DNA from: Spirosoma aerolatum
Lineage (GTDB): Bacteria > Bacteroidota > Bacteroidia > Cytophagales > Spirosomataceae
Direction: 5' to 3'
Assembly: GCF_002056795.1 (NCBI RefSeq)
Contig: NZ_CP020104.1
Coordinates: 7,387,501 to 7,451,500 of the forward strand
Length of the DNA: 64,000 bases
Under the pieces are notes generated by a model. It was not told the DNA's origin and did no database searches. It worked only from the letters and a program-made list of their open reading frames with translations. The position numbers and the translations under genes were made by a program. Of the stretch, positions 46,046-54,905 are shown piece by piece (within the stretch, counting starts at the first letter, position 1; each line of letters begins with the position of its first letter).

Positions 46046-46975
46046 TCAAACTTTCTGAATAGGAGGCTGATTTGCAACCGTTAGTGTAAAGACATCGCTT
46101 CGGGAATAGTGTCCAACACAGTCAAAATCTAACTTGCTTTTGGCTAGTATCGAAAAGTCCAGATCGGCCGTCAGTAGCCCCTCCTGATTCCAGAGGGGCC
46201 CGGCAAGTACTTCACCCATTGGCGAAAGAATCACGCTTCCCCCACTACACATAATAGCGGGTTCGTCAGCCAGATCGGCCTGGTAGCGTTCGGGATAGTC
46301 GGTTTTTTGCACGAACTGATTGCTGGCCAGTACAAAGCAACGGCCTTCTAGCGCAATGTGCTGCATAGTTGTCTGCCACGAATCACGGGCATCGGCCGTT
46401 GGCGCCAGGTATAACTCGACGCCCTGCTGATAAAGAGCCGTTCGGGCCAGGGGCATGTAGTTTTCCCAACAGATTAACCCACCAAACTTACCGATCTCGC
46501 TATCAAAACTAACCAATGTGCTGCCATCGCTTTCGCCCCAGATGTATCGTTCGAGGCCAGTGGGTTTCAGTTTACGGTGTTTCCCCAACAAACGCCCATC
46601 ATTCCCAAAATAAAGCAACGTGCAATACAGGGTGCCTCCTACTGGCTCTTTTTCCGTCACGCCCAGGGCAACTGTCACATTGGCTTTTTTGATGGCTTCG
46701 CTGATTCGTTGCGTATGAGCCGACGCGACCTCCAGACTATTGACCCAGTAATCCAGCCATACAGCACGGCCTTTGTCAGTCCGGCGACCAACGATGGCGT
46801 CAAACGTCAGGCCACGGGGGTAGCAGGGAATGAACGATTCTGGAAATAAGATGAACTGACAACCTGCTTCTGCTGCTTTACCAATCCAGGCGATTACCAG
46901 ATCAACACTTCTTTCCAGATCGAACAACGCAGGGGTCGCCTGCACCACACCGACACGTATATTTTTGAAGGTCAT
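46046..46975 (-). CDS. nitrilase / cyanide hydratase family protein
   Basis: 309 residues of the CN-hydrolase fold. The catalytic triad is visible: E46 (LFPESFIP), K135 (KHRKLKPTGLER) and C169 (GGLICWENYMPL). The motif after the cysteine (WENYMPL) and the segment PRGLTFDAIVG are those of branch 1 true nitrilases rather than amidases. The predicted reaction is hydrolysis of a nitrile to acid and ammonia. Single-gene unit, convergent with the MscS gene with 7 bp between stops. Confidence 0.9.
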   Translation of the reverse strand: MTFKNIRVGVVQATPALFDLERSVDLVIAWIGKAAEAGCQFILFPESFIPCYPRGLTFDAIVGRRTDKGRAVWLDYWVNSLEVASAHTQRISEAIKKANVTVALGVTEKEPVGGTLYCTLLYFGNDGRLLGKHRKLKPTGLERYIWGESDGSTLVSFDSEIGKFGGLICWENYMPLARTALYQQGVELYLAPTADARDSWQTTMQHIALEGRCFVLASNQFVQKTDYPERYQADLADEPAIMCSGGSVILSPMGEVLAGPLWNQEGLLTADLDFSILAKSKLDFDCVGHYSRSDVFTLTVANQPPIQKV

Positions 46976-47024
46976 AATCAGGAAGGAAAAAGCTTTTTAT
47001 GAATCAGCTATCGTTTCTTTCGAG

Positions 47025-49223
47025 CTATAAATTCTTCTCGACAAAATCCGTCATCATCTGGTAGAGGTGCAAGCGGGTGTTACCTCCATAAATGCCGTGG
47101 TTCCGGTTCGGATAGTAAAACGACTGGAATTACTTTCCGGCTGCAATCAGGGCATTTTCGAAAGCCACCGAATTCTGAAAATGAACATTATCGTCGCCTG
47201 TTCCATGTACCAGCAAATAAGGGCCACGGAGCTTACTGGCGTGTGTTACCGGCGAATTGTCGTCATAACCTGCTGCATTCTCCTGTGGCCGTTTCAGATA
47301 ACGTTCGGTATAAATTGTGTCGTAGAATCGCCAGTTGGTAACGGGAGCGACGGAGATTCCGGCTTTGAACACATCGGCACCTAACGTCATACAGAGAGCC
47401 GTCATGTACCCCCCATAGCTCCACCCCCAAATGCCAACGCGGCTCTGATCAACATAAGGCAGGGTTTTCAACTGACGGGCTACGGCGATCTGGTCTTCGG
47501 TTTCGAGCTTGCCCAACTGTGCGTACGTGACGGTGCGAAATGCCGTTCCGCGTGCACCTGTTCCCCGCCCATCGACCGATACAACGATGTAGCCTTTCTG
47601 AGCCAGGGTTTGATACCAGAAGAAATCGCGGCTTTCCCAATCGTTCTTTACCGTCTGCGAACCTGGCCCTCCATACACAAACATCAAGACCGGATATTTT
47701 TTAGAACCCGTACTGTCGAACGTTGCGGGACGAATCATCCAGCCATTGAGTGCGGTACCATCGGCTGCTTTGCTTTGAAAAAACTGTTTAGGAGCGATAG
47801 CATAGGTCGCCAGCCGACTTTTCAAGCCCTCATTGGCTTCCACTACGCGAAGGTCATTGGTCGATTTCGTATCGCGAAGACTGACCCGCACCGGCGAATC
47901 GGCTGCTGTATGATATAACAGATAATAGGAAAAGTCAGGGCTGAACGTAGCCTTATACGTACCCGCCAGCGTAGTTAGCTGCTGCTTGCGCTGCCCATCA
48001 ATCCCGATTTTATATACATGCCGTTCGAGTGGCGATTGCTCGGTGCTTACATAATAAATCGTCCCCATCTTTTCATCGATCCCTGCCACCGTAATGATTT
48101 CAAAGTTGCCGCTGGTGATCGGACGAATGAGCTTCCCGCTAAGGTCATACAGATACAGATGTTTATAGCCGCTGCGTTCGCTGGTCCATAGGAACGACTT
48201 ACCATCACTCAGGTAAGTCAGATCGTCGGTAAACTCCAGATCAACATAGGTTGGGCTTGTTTCGGTCAACACCACTGTCGATTGGCCCGTTGTAGCGTTT
48301 ACATGCAGTAGATCGAGTCGATTCTGCAATCGATTCATCCGCCGGATCGAGAGCAGGTTAGCCTGCTTTGTCCATTGAATACGCGGCAGGTATATATCCT
48401 TATCGGCCAGGCCCGCTTCTGTTTGCGCCATCACCTTTTTGCCTGACACCACATCAGCTATCCAGACCGATACCTTTGAATTAGCTTCTCCTGCTTTTGG
48501 GTATTTGAAACGATATTCGACTGGATATAAGCCTCCCCAAAGCTGCATATCATATTCGGGAACGCGGCTTTCATCGAACCGGATCCAGGCCAGTCGTCGG
48601 CTATCGGGCGACCATTCGAACGCACGTGCCATGCTGAATTCCTCTTCATAAACCCAATCCGCTCCCCCATTAATAATAGCGTTTCGCTTCCCATCGGTTG
48701 TCAGTCGGGTTTCCTTACCTGTCGCCAGTTCAACCGCAAACAGGTTGTTGTCCCGCACAAACGCCACCCGTTTTCCATCGGGTGAAAAAGTAGCATATTG
48801 CTGTTTCCCACCCTTGCTAAGTGGTTTCAAGGACTTGGTGGCGAGTTCGTAGACATAAAATGTGGCCTTACTGGACCGACGGTATATCGGTTCTTCGTTG
48901 GTAGTCAGAAGCAGTTTTCGTTCGTCAGCCGACAACTGGTAATCACTCATAGTGATCGGCTTACCGGCCACCGTCGCTTGCCGTCCATCCAGCAATGTCT
49001 CGATGGGTAGCCCTGTCGTAATGGCAAATTTGACCACCTTATTACCATCCAGAGTCGTATAAAAGCCCCCGGCTTTCATCCAGTTTACAGCATCGACGGT
49101 TCGCTGGTTGAACACACCGGCATTGCGGCCCCAGATGTCATCGAGCGTCACCGGCTTTTTTGTCTGGCCGTAAGCTGTTATGGATAGAATAAAAAGATAG
49201 GCTGGAACCAGCAGATTTCTCAT
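47025..49223 (-). pseudogene. dipeptidyl peptidase IV-type peptidase, truncated by a nonsense codon before the catalytic histidine
   Basis: The frame starts at 49223 with a signal peptide (MRNLLVPAYLFILSITAYG), then the eight-bladed DPP IV propeller with the double-Glu motif YEEEF, and the alpha/beta hydrolase with GWSYGGY (Ser near residue 604) and GTGDDNVHFQ (Asp). At 47130-47132 a TAA interrupts after IAAGK (697 residues); beyond it, the same frame continues FQSFYYPNRNHGIYGGN... to a TAG at 47025-47027, carrying the catalytic His (NHGIYGG). A single change of CAA (Gln) to TAA explains it. The product lacks the triad histidine and should be inactive unless the stop is read through. Confidence 0.9.
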
Positions 49224-49250
49224 TAGTTTAGGTTTGTCTAAGCAAATAAA

Positions 49251-49313
49251 CACAGAGCCACAGAGAACACAATGCACCTCCGTAGTAGGTTTTGTGTTCT
49301 TTGCGGCTCTGTG
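49251..49313. repeat. 22-bp inverted repeat of CACAGAG words
   Basis: Arms 49251-49272 and 49292-49313 pair over 22 bp with two wobbles. The words (CACAGAGCCACAGAGAACAC) belong to a low-complexity repeat type met in many unrelated bacterial genomes. It lies between the YcxB-like gene and the DPP IV gene, both on the minus strand. Confidence 0.8.
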
Positions 49314-49336
49314 CTGGCAATACAGCTATAACGTGG

Positions 49337-49924
49337 CTACTTAACGGTTTCGGCCGGAACATTCCCGCCTGGCAATAACCCTTTACGCTTCAGCAGCGCT
49401 TCGGTAAATCGCAGGTCATTATCACTTGTGAAAATCGTGAATGGCAAATAGATAAATTGTGCTTTAGAGAGACCCTTGGTTACGGTTTTGGCAAACCAAC
49501 TGGCTTTTACATTTGCCATAGCGTCGGCATTGTTCAGAAACAAGATGTAGGCCTCTTTGTCTTTGATAACGCTGTCGATCTGGCTCCATTTCAGAATCCC
49601 TCCCTCTTTGGCGTTGATTCGCATCAGAATCTGGCGACTATCGATTTCGTAGACGTACTTGTCGAACAAGGCTTTGCTTTGCTCCATCTGCGAAATACCC
49701 GTAATCTGAACGGCCCAGAACAGTACATACAAAATGGTCAGCAGGACAATAACAATGTAAATCCAGTAATTTGGATACACATTCGTCAGGTTCAGAACCA
49801 CATTCAGCAGAATGAGTGCAAGGGGAACAAACGCCCATTTCCAATTCTCTTTCACCCACTGACGCAGGGCAATATTTACGTACGTTTTTTGGTCTAGCGC
49901 GTATTTTTTGGTCTTAACAATCAT
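49337..49924 (-). CDS. YcxB-like membrane protein
   Basis: 195 residues with two adjacent helices (WAFVPLALILLNVVLNLTNV and YWIYIVIVLLTILYVLFW) after a basic N-terminal part, then a cytoplasmic domain with ILMRINAKEGGILKWSQIDS and YILFLNNADA, the YcxB-like C-terminal domain pattern (a PH-like fold). Function is not known in any system. It appears to be monocistronic. Confidence 0.75.
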   Translation of the reverse strand: MIVKTKKYALDQKTYVNIALRQWVKENWKWAFVPLALILLNVVLNLTNVYPNYWIYIVIVLLTILYVLFWAVQITGISQMEQSKALFDKYVYEIDSRQILMRINAKEGGILKWSQIDSVIKDKEAYILFLNNADAMANVKASWFAKTVTKGLSKAQFIYLPFTIFTSDNDLRFTEALLKRKGLLPGGNVPAETVK

Positions 49925-50020
49925 AGTACCTCTACATGAAAGTGCAAAGATACAGGTAAAAATCGTCTGTCGTTTGTTAATCGCGTTCAGGAACAGATGA
50001 ATTGATGTATGTCCGGCTAC

Positions 50021-50443
50021 TTACCGACTAACAACCGATGATTCTTTTCGAAAATGAAGCGCGTTAATCACATACGTATGATTACTGGTCTGACGCATGA
50101 GCACATACACAGAGAACGTTTGGCCATCGGTTTTGTACGTACCTGTACTGTAGCGCAGATGGTCTGAAGCCCCCCGGTATACAAACTGAAAGCTCTGGGG
50201 CGGGTATTTTCGAAAGAATGAACGTAAAATCAGTTCGGCATGGGTAGCCTGAACGGCCGAAAATTCGACGTTTTCGGCATCAATGACCAATTCAATGGTT
50301 CTGGCAAACCGGGCTGACAACCGACTGGCATCTCCGCTTCGTAACGATACGCCTACGGTTTGTGTTATATCGGTTTCTGTTACGGTAGGTCCGGGCAGTA
50401 CCCAGAGGTAAAGGCTTACTATAAGACTGACAATCGTGTGCAT
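50021..50443 (-). CDS. DUF4783 exported protein
   Basis: 140 residues with a signal peptide (MHTIVSLIVSLYLWVLPGP). The mature domain matches DUF4783, an NTF2-like family of Bacteroidota: SLRSGDASRLSARFARTIEL, then QATHAELILRSFFRKYPPQS and STGTYKTDGQTFSVYVLMRQ. No catalytic residues are recognised. It is divergent from the pyrR-like gene. Confidence 0.83.
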   Translation of the reverse strand: MHTIVSLIVSLYLWVLPGPTVTETDITQTVGVSLRSGDASRLSARFARTIELVIDAENVEFSAVQATHAELILRSFFRKYPPQSFQFVYRGASDHLRYSTGTYKTDGQTFSVYVLMRQTSNHTYVINALHFRKESSVVSR

Positions 50444-50577
50444 GGTCGGTTAAATCAGCTTGCATCTATCAGGACTAATGGCGAAAACTATGCCAACTCA
50501 CCGACCAGAGCGGTTATTTCGTTCCCTAACCGCTTTTTTATCATCTTTACATCCAAATTTCGATCGTCAATTCCTGC

Positions 50578-51090
50578 ATGAACACAGCTCAGCCTACGCT
50601 TATCCTTAATTCTGCCCAGATCCATCAGAAAATCAGACGGATAGCGTTCCAGATCTACGAAACCAATTTTGACGAAACGGCATTGCTATTAGCCGGCATT
50701 GCGGGTGAGGGGTACATACTAGCTCAAGCATTGGCACGCGAATTGCAAACCATTACTCCCCTTGTCGTTGACCTGATTCGGCTTGATCTGGATAAATCAG
50801 CCACCGCCCAGCCTACAGTCCATTACGAGGGGTCGGCCACTGATTTTACGGATAAAGTAGTTATTGTCATTGATGATGTATTATACACGGGCCGGACGTT
50901 AGCCTTTAGTCTGCAACCCTTTTTGAGCGTTCCGATTCGGAAATTACAGGTAGCTGTCCTGATTGACCGAAATCATCCCCGTTATCCAGTTGCTGCCGAC
51001 TATAAAGGCTACGAGTTGAGTACGACCTTAACCGAACATGTAGATGTGGTATTGAGCGATACAGATCGCATGGGCGTGTACTTACGGTAA
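50578..51090 (+). CDS. phosphoribosyltransferase (PyrR-like)
   Basis: 170 residues of the type I phosphoribosyltransferase fold. The PRPP loop is VVIVIDDVLYTGRTL; the flexible-loop and C-terminal parts (LIDRNHPRYPVAADYKGYEL) are like PyrR, the pyrimidine regulator/uracil phosphoribosyltransferase. No pyr genes adjoin, so a PyrR-like salvage or unknown function is as likely as attenuation control. It ends 3 bp before the start of a 33-bp perfect hairpin. Confidence 0.85.
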   Translation: MNTAQPTLILNSAQIHQKIRRIAFQIYETNFDETALLLAGIAGEGYILAQALARELQTITPLVVDLIRLDLDKSATAQPTVHYEGSATDFTDKVVIVIDDVLYTGRTLAFSLQPFLSVPIRKLQVAVLIDRNHPRYPVAADYKGYELSTTLTEHVDVVLSDTDRMGVYLR

Positions 51091-51092
51091 AG

Positions 51093-51168
51093 AAAAGCAA
51101 TAAGGAAGGTCGGACAGAGAGAAGGATTATCAATGCCTTCTCTCTGTCCGACCTTCCTTATTGCTTTT
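51093..51168. terminator. 33-bp perfect inverted repeat, probable bidirectional terminator
   Basis: Arms 51093-51125 and 51136-51168 are perfect reverse complements over 33 bp with a 10-nt loop. The stem ends in AAAAG/CTTTT so a U-run results on either strand. It separates the convergent pyrR-like gene (stop 51090) and the small membrane protein gene (stop 51169) with almost no spare base. Confidence 0.9.
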
Positions 51169-51345
51169 TCAGGCTTTTGTTCCGCGAATCAGGCTAATAC
51201 CCGCAAAGAAGAAAACCCCACCCAGAATCAGGTATACAAACGAAGCCTGAGCCACGCCACCTTTCGTAAAGTCCATTCCTCCATAGATCAGACCAACCAA
51301 TCCTATAAGGGTCAGAATGATGCCGAATACGCTTTTGACATTCAT
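51169..51345 (-). CDS. small two-helix membrane protein
   Basis: 58 residues: MNVKSVFGIILTLIGLVGLI is the first helix, GGMDFTKGGVAQAS the connecting loop and VYLILGGVFFFAGISLI the second helix, with a basic tail (RGTKA). It is a typical small membrane protein of unknown function widely met in Bacteroidota. The stop codon abuts the 33-bp hairpin. Confidence 0.8.
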   Translation of the reverse strand: MNVKSVFGIILTLIGLVGLIYGGMDFTKGGVAQASFVYLILGGVFFFAGISLIRGTKA

Positions 51346-51440
51346 ACGTTGAGTTATTTATCAGTGAACGATAGTGTTTCTGATGGATAACTATCGCCAG
51401 CCAATATCTTCCCGCAAATGCCTAGCTTTTATTAAAGTCC

Positions 51441-54437
51441 CTACTCCAGTAGCACCATAATGTCCTCTTTCGTAAGTGATTTTACGAAGTTTTCCTCTGT
51501 CGTAATCAGACTGCCGGCCAATTGCTGCTTAGCGCGTTGTAAAGAAAGAATTTTCTCTTCGACCGTATTTTTAGCGATGAATTTGTAGGTAAACACCGTC
51601 TTTTGCTGCCCAATCCGGTGCGCCCGGTCAACGGCTTGGGCTTCAATAGCTGGGTTCCACCAGGGGTCCAGAATAAATACATAATCGGCCGCCGTCAGGT
51701 TATGCCCCAATCCACCAGCTTTTAGCGAAATCAGGAACAGTTTAACCGAATCGTCGGTCTGGAACAACTCAACCTGACTTTGCCGATCGGTAGTCGACCC
51801 GTCCAGGTAGGCATACTTGATTCGTTTCTCCTTCAGGTAGTTTTGTACTACATTCAGGTGCTTAATAAACTGGCTGAATACCAAAACTTTGTGATTCTCC
51901 GTCATCGCACTTTCCAGCCGCATAATCACATCATCCAGCTTTCCAGAATCCCCTTCGTACTGGGCATCAACCATACGCGGGTGGTTAGCAATCTGCCGGA
52001 GCTTGGTCAGCCCCTGCAACACAACCATCTGCGATTTGGCCATACCCTCCTCCTCGATGTGCTCCAGAATCAGATTCCGATAGTACGATTTGGCCTCTTC
52101 GTATTGCGCTTCCTGATCGGGAGTCATCTCGCAGTAAAGTACGCTCTCTACTTTTTCGGGCAGATCGGTAGCCACCTGGGCTTTGTTGCGCCGAAGCATA
52201 AACGGCTTAATCAGGCTATACAGCCGGCTGGTTTTGGCTTCGTCGTGCCGCTTTTCGATTGGTATCTGAAATTCATTTCGGAAAAACGACTGGCTGCCCA
52301 ACAACCCCGGATTAATGAAGGACATCTGCGACCAGAGATCCATGGTACTGTTTTCAAGTGGCGTTCCGGTCAGGATGAGCCGATTGGCGGTGTTGAGCTG
52401 CATGACGGCTCTGGTAATGTGCGACGATGGGTTTTTGATCGCCTGCGATTCGTCCAGAATCACATAGTTGAACCGATAATCACTTAGGCTATCAATATCG
52501 ATTCGGACAATTCCATACGATGTCAGAATGAGGTCGTACCCATCAAACTGGGCTGTGTTTTTATCCCGGTATGTACCCGTGTATACCATAATACGCAGGT
52601 CGGGCGTAAACTTCCGAGCTTCCAGCTCCCAGTTATAGAGTAGTGAAGTTGGCATAACCAGTAAGCTTGGCTCAGTAGCGCCCGATTCTTTCTGATTTTG
52701 CAGCATAGCCAGCGTCATCACGGTTTTGCCAAGACCCATATCATCGGCCAGGCACCCACCAAATCGGTATTGGCGCAAAAAGTTCATCCAGTCATACCCC
52801 GCCTGCTGATAAGGCCGCAGCCTACCATTGAAGTGGACCGGCAATGGGAAATGTTCAATTTCTTCAAAATTCCGTAACCGTTCCAGCTTACGACTAATCA
52901 CCGTAGTGGCGAGGTTATCCCGATCCAGCTCTTCTACCAGGGCCAGGTGATGCTTTTGCAGTACTAATCGCCCATCGGTCGAATCGATGCCATCCAAATG
53001 TTCGATAAAGCCAAACAATTCCGAATATTTGGTAAACCAGGCACTCGGAATAACAGCCACCTCACCGTTAGGCAAGGTAAATTCACGCTTCTTAGCCAGA
53101 ATCAGCTTCCGAAGTTTCAGAAATGGAATTTCATACTCCCCGAATCGAACGTTTGCATAAATATCGAACCAGTCACGCCCTTCCTGAATCGAGACATCAA
53201 TACTCGAATAACCCAGAAAGTAGCGCTTGGTATTCTGAGCATCCTGCCGAACCAGAAAGCCCGCTTCCTGAAGCTGCTCATTATTCGTGGATAACCAGGC
53301 AAAAGCGTCAGACTTAGGAAGCGTTACACGACCATGACGCAAGTCCAGCCCCGAATCGCGTAGAAACGCCAGCTTCTGTTTTTCCAGCCGCTGATCCCGA
53401 CGAATCTTGTGAAATAGATAGTCGTCGCCTTTTTTCTCTAAACTAACATTGGCGGAAGGCCCAAAGCTATCAAACCGAAACGTGAAGTTTCCGTATTGAA
53501 ACGCCAGATCAAAGACAATTCGCGGATCAGCTTCTTCGTCCTGTTCCAACGTTTCGACATCACTGCCTCCATTTTGAAACAGCGATACCGGAACCGAACG
53601 ACTCGACTGTACCATTTCCGATACTGTCAATACGGGAGTTGGCTCCAACACTTCAGCCCGAATTTCGAACCCTTTGGCATATACGTCGTACGAAGCAATT
53701 AGCTGCGTTACAAATCGTTCGTAATACTGCTGCTCAATATTACGGGGAATAACAATGTGATTTTTTGTAAAAAAGGGCCGCAGTTTTTTCCCATCCACAT
53801 TCTTGCTAAAGTGATAGAGCCGATTACCCACCATCATATAGGCAGGCTCGTCGCAGATCATGAGTGCATCCTTAAACTGGAAATCGACACGCTCCGTTTC
53901 TACCTCTCCGGCGGTATTCTGACGCGGGTAGCGAATAATCGGAAAATAATGCGTTGAATCGGCATTCCGAACAAAATGAAAGTGAACACGGGCAGGTTCG
54001 GGCATCCAGATGATCGGTTGCCAGGCTGGGTTTCCGTCGTTACCCATAATATAGAATGGCCTGCCCGGCATCAACGCCATAATCTGCGCTTTTATCGTTT
54101 CAAGATAGCTTCCTATTGTTTCCTGAAGGAGTTTATCCCCTTTCTGTGGATCGTATATTTTCAGTAGGAAATCGACGGCAGGTAATTTTCGCGTATTGAA
54201 TTTTTTGACGATGGTATCCTGCTGAATACTGTCGATGAGTTTGACCAGCTCAAAATCCTGCTCGTCCAACCCTTTGGCAAACTCACTAACGTTTTGCGTT
54301 GATAAGGTTTGATTTTGAAGCGTAAGTTCACCCCGGCTATTTCGCTGGACCACAAAGGCCTCAATCAGGTAGCCTAAAAATTCGTGATCCAGTAATGAAT
54401 ACACGATTTGAAACGGTTGTAAAGGTGAAACTTTCAT
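51441..54437 (-). CDS. SNF2-family DEAD/DEAH helicase
   Basis: 998 residues. The long N-terminal part (about 540 residues) is beta-rich without a SWIM zinc motif that can be seen. The SNF2 ATPase core has LADDMGLGKTVMTLAML (motif I, near 567), LDESQAIKNPSS (motif II), LTGTPLENSTMDLWSQ (III), VFSQFIKHLNVVQNYL and LISLKAGGLGHNLTAADYVF (V), PWWNPAIEAQAVDRAHRIGQ (VI). Such proteins translocate on double-stranded DNA and remodel bound proteins. No restriction or defence gene is adjacent. ATG at 54437 is chosen; a 30-codon longer frame has no family similarity. Confidence 0.93.
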   Translation of the reverse strand: MKVSPLQPFQIVYSLLDHEFLGYLIEAFVVQRNSRGELTLQNQTLSTQNVSEFAKGLDEQDFELVKLIDSIQQDTIVKKFNTRKLPAVDFLLKIYDPQKGDKLLQETIGSYLETIKAQIMALMPGRPFYIMGNDGNPAWQPIIWMPEPARVHFHFVRNADSTHYFPIIRYPRQNTAGEVETERVDFQFKDALMICDEPAYMMVGNRLYHFSKNVDGKKLRPFFTKNHIVIPRNIEQQYYERFVTQLIASYDVYAKGFEIRAEVLEPTPVLTVSEMVQSSRSVPVSLFQNGGSDVETLEQDEEADPRIVFDLAFQYGNFTFRFDSFGPSANVSLEKKGDDYLFHKIRRDQRLEKQKLAFLRDSGLDLRHGRVTLPKSDAFAWLSTNNEQLQEAGFLVRQDAQNTKRYFLGYSSIDVSIQEGRDWFDIYANVRFGEYEIPFLKLRKLILAKKREFTLPNGEVAVIPSAWFTKYSELFGFIEHLDGIDSTDGRLVLQKHHLALVEELDRDNLATTVISRKLERLRNFEEIEHFPLPVHFNGRLRPYQQAGYDWMNFLRQYRFGGCLADDMGLGKTVMTLAMLQNQKESGATEPSLLVMPTSLLYNWELEARKFTPDLRIMVYTGTYRDKNTAQFDGYDLILTSYGIVRIDIDSLSDYRFNYVILDESQAIKNPSSHITRAVMQLNTANRLILTGTPLENSTMDLWSQMSFINPGLLGSQSFFRNEFQIPIEKRHDEAKTSRLYSLIKPFMLRRNKAQVATDLPEKVESVLYCEMTPDQEAQYEEAKSYYRNLILEHIEEEGMAKSQMVVLQGLTKLRQIANHPRMVDAQYEGDSGKLDDVIMRLESAMTENHKVLVFSQFIKHLNVVQNYLKEKRIKYAYLDGSTTDRQSQVELFQTDDSVKLFLISLKAGGLGHNLTAADYVFILDPWWNPAIEAQAVDRAHRIGQQKTVFTYKFIAKNTVEEKILSLQRAKQQLAGSLITTEENFVKSLTKEDIMVLLE

Positions 54438-54843
54438 GCAGACTATACCATTCTGACCCAATCCTTTCGGACCGGCCGGAATGACAGCAAAAGGTGAACA
54501 CGTTGATTGAAAACTCGGGTGGATCAATCGTTAACCAACTAGCAAAAAAGATCAAAAAGTATTCAGTATGAACGATTTGCGCTTGCTACATAGTTGTCAA
54601 CGATTTCAAATATACAAATCAAAACAAAACGGACAATAGAGTGTCTGGCAAAAAAAGCAAACGCGATAAAGCATAGGCCGAAAGTTATTATCCGGTAAAA
54701 TCTTACCTATAAACCCTACACAGATCTTCGCCCAAAAAAGCTAATGAGTAATTGAGCCAAGAATAAATTTTAGATACGACCAGAGCCCTCTGCGTTCATA
54801 GGCCCATCAGCTTCTGAACATACGCGTCTTATCACAGCCAGCA

Positions 54844-54882
54844 AAAATAAAAAGGCCCTGAAAATCAGGGCCTTTTTATTTT
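54844..54882 (-). terminator. strong bidirectional terminator behind the 17-residue-repeat protein gene
   Basis: An 18-bp perfect stem (54844-54861 and 54865-54882) with a 3-nt loop. The core is AAGGCCCTGA / TCAGGGCCTT flanked by A and T runs, so both strands give a U-tract. The rest of the gap (54438-54905) holds no gene that can be supported. Confidence 0.9.
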
Positions 54883-54905
54883 TTACTACAGGGGTATATA
54901 ATCCG

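Noticed and set aside
51780..52487. 235-codon open frame on the plus strand
   Set aside because: Antisense to the conserved helicase motifs of the SNF2 gene; no recognisable protein features.
54466..54482. CGGACCGGCCGG upstream of the SNF2 gene as a further micro-insertion copy
   Set aside because: Only the CGGACCG core matches, and no empty site or reading frame allows an insertion to be shown.
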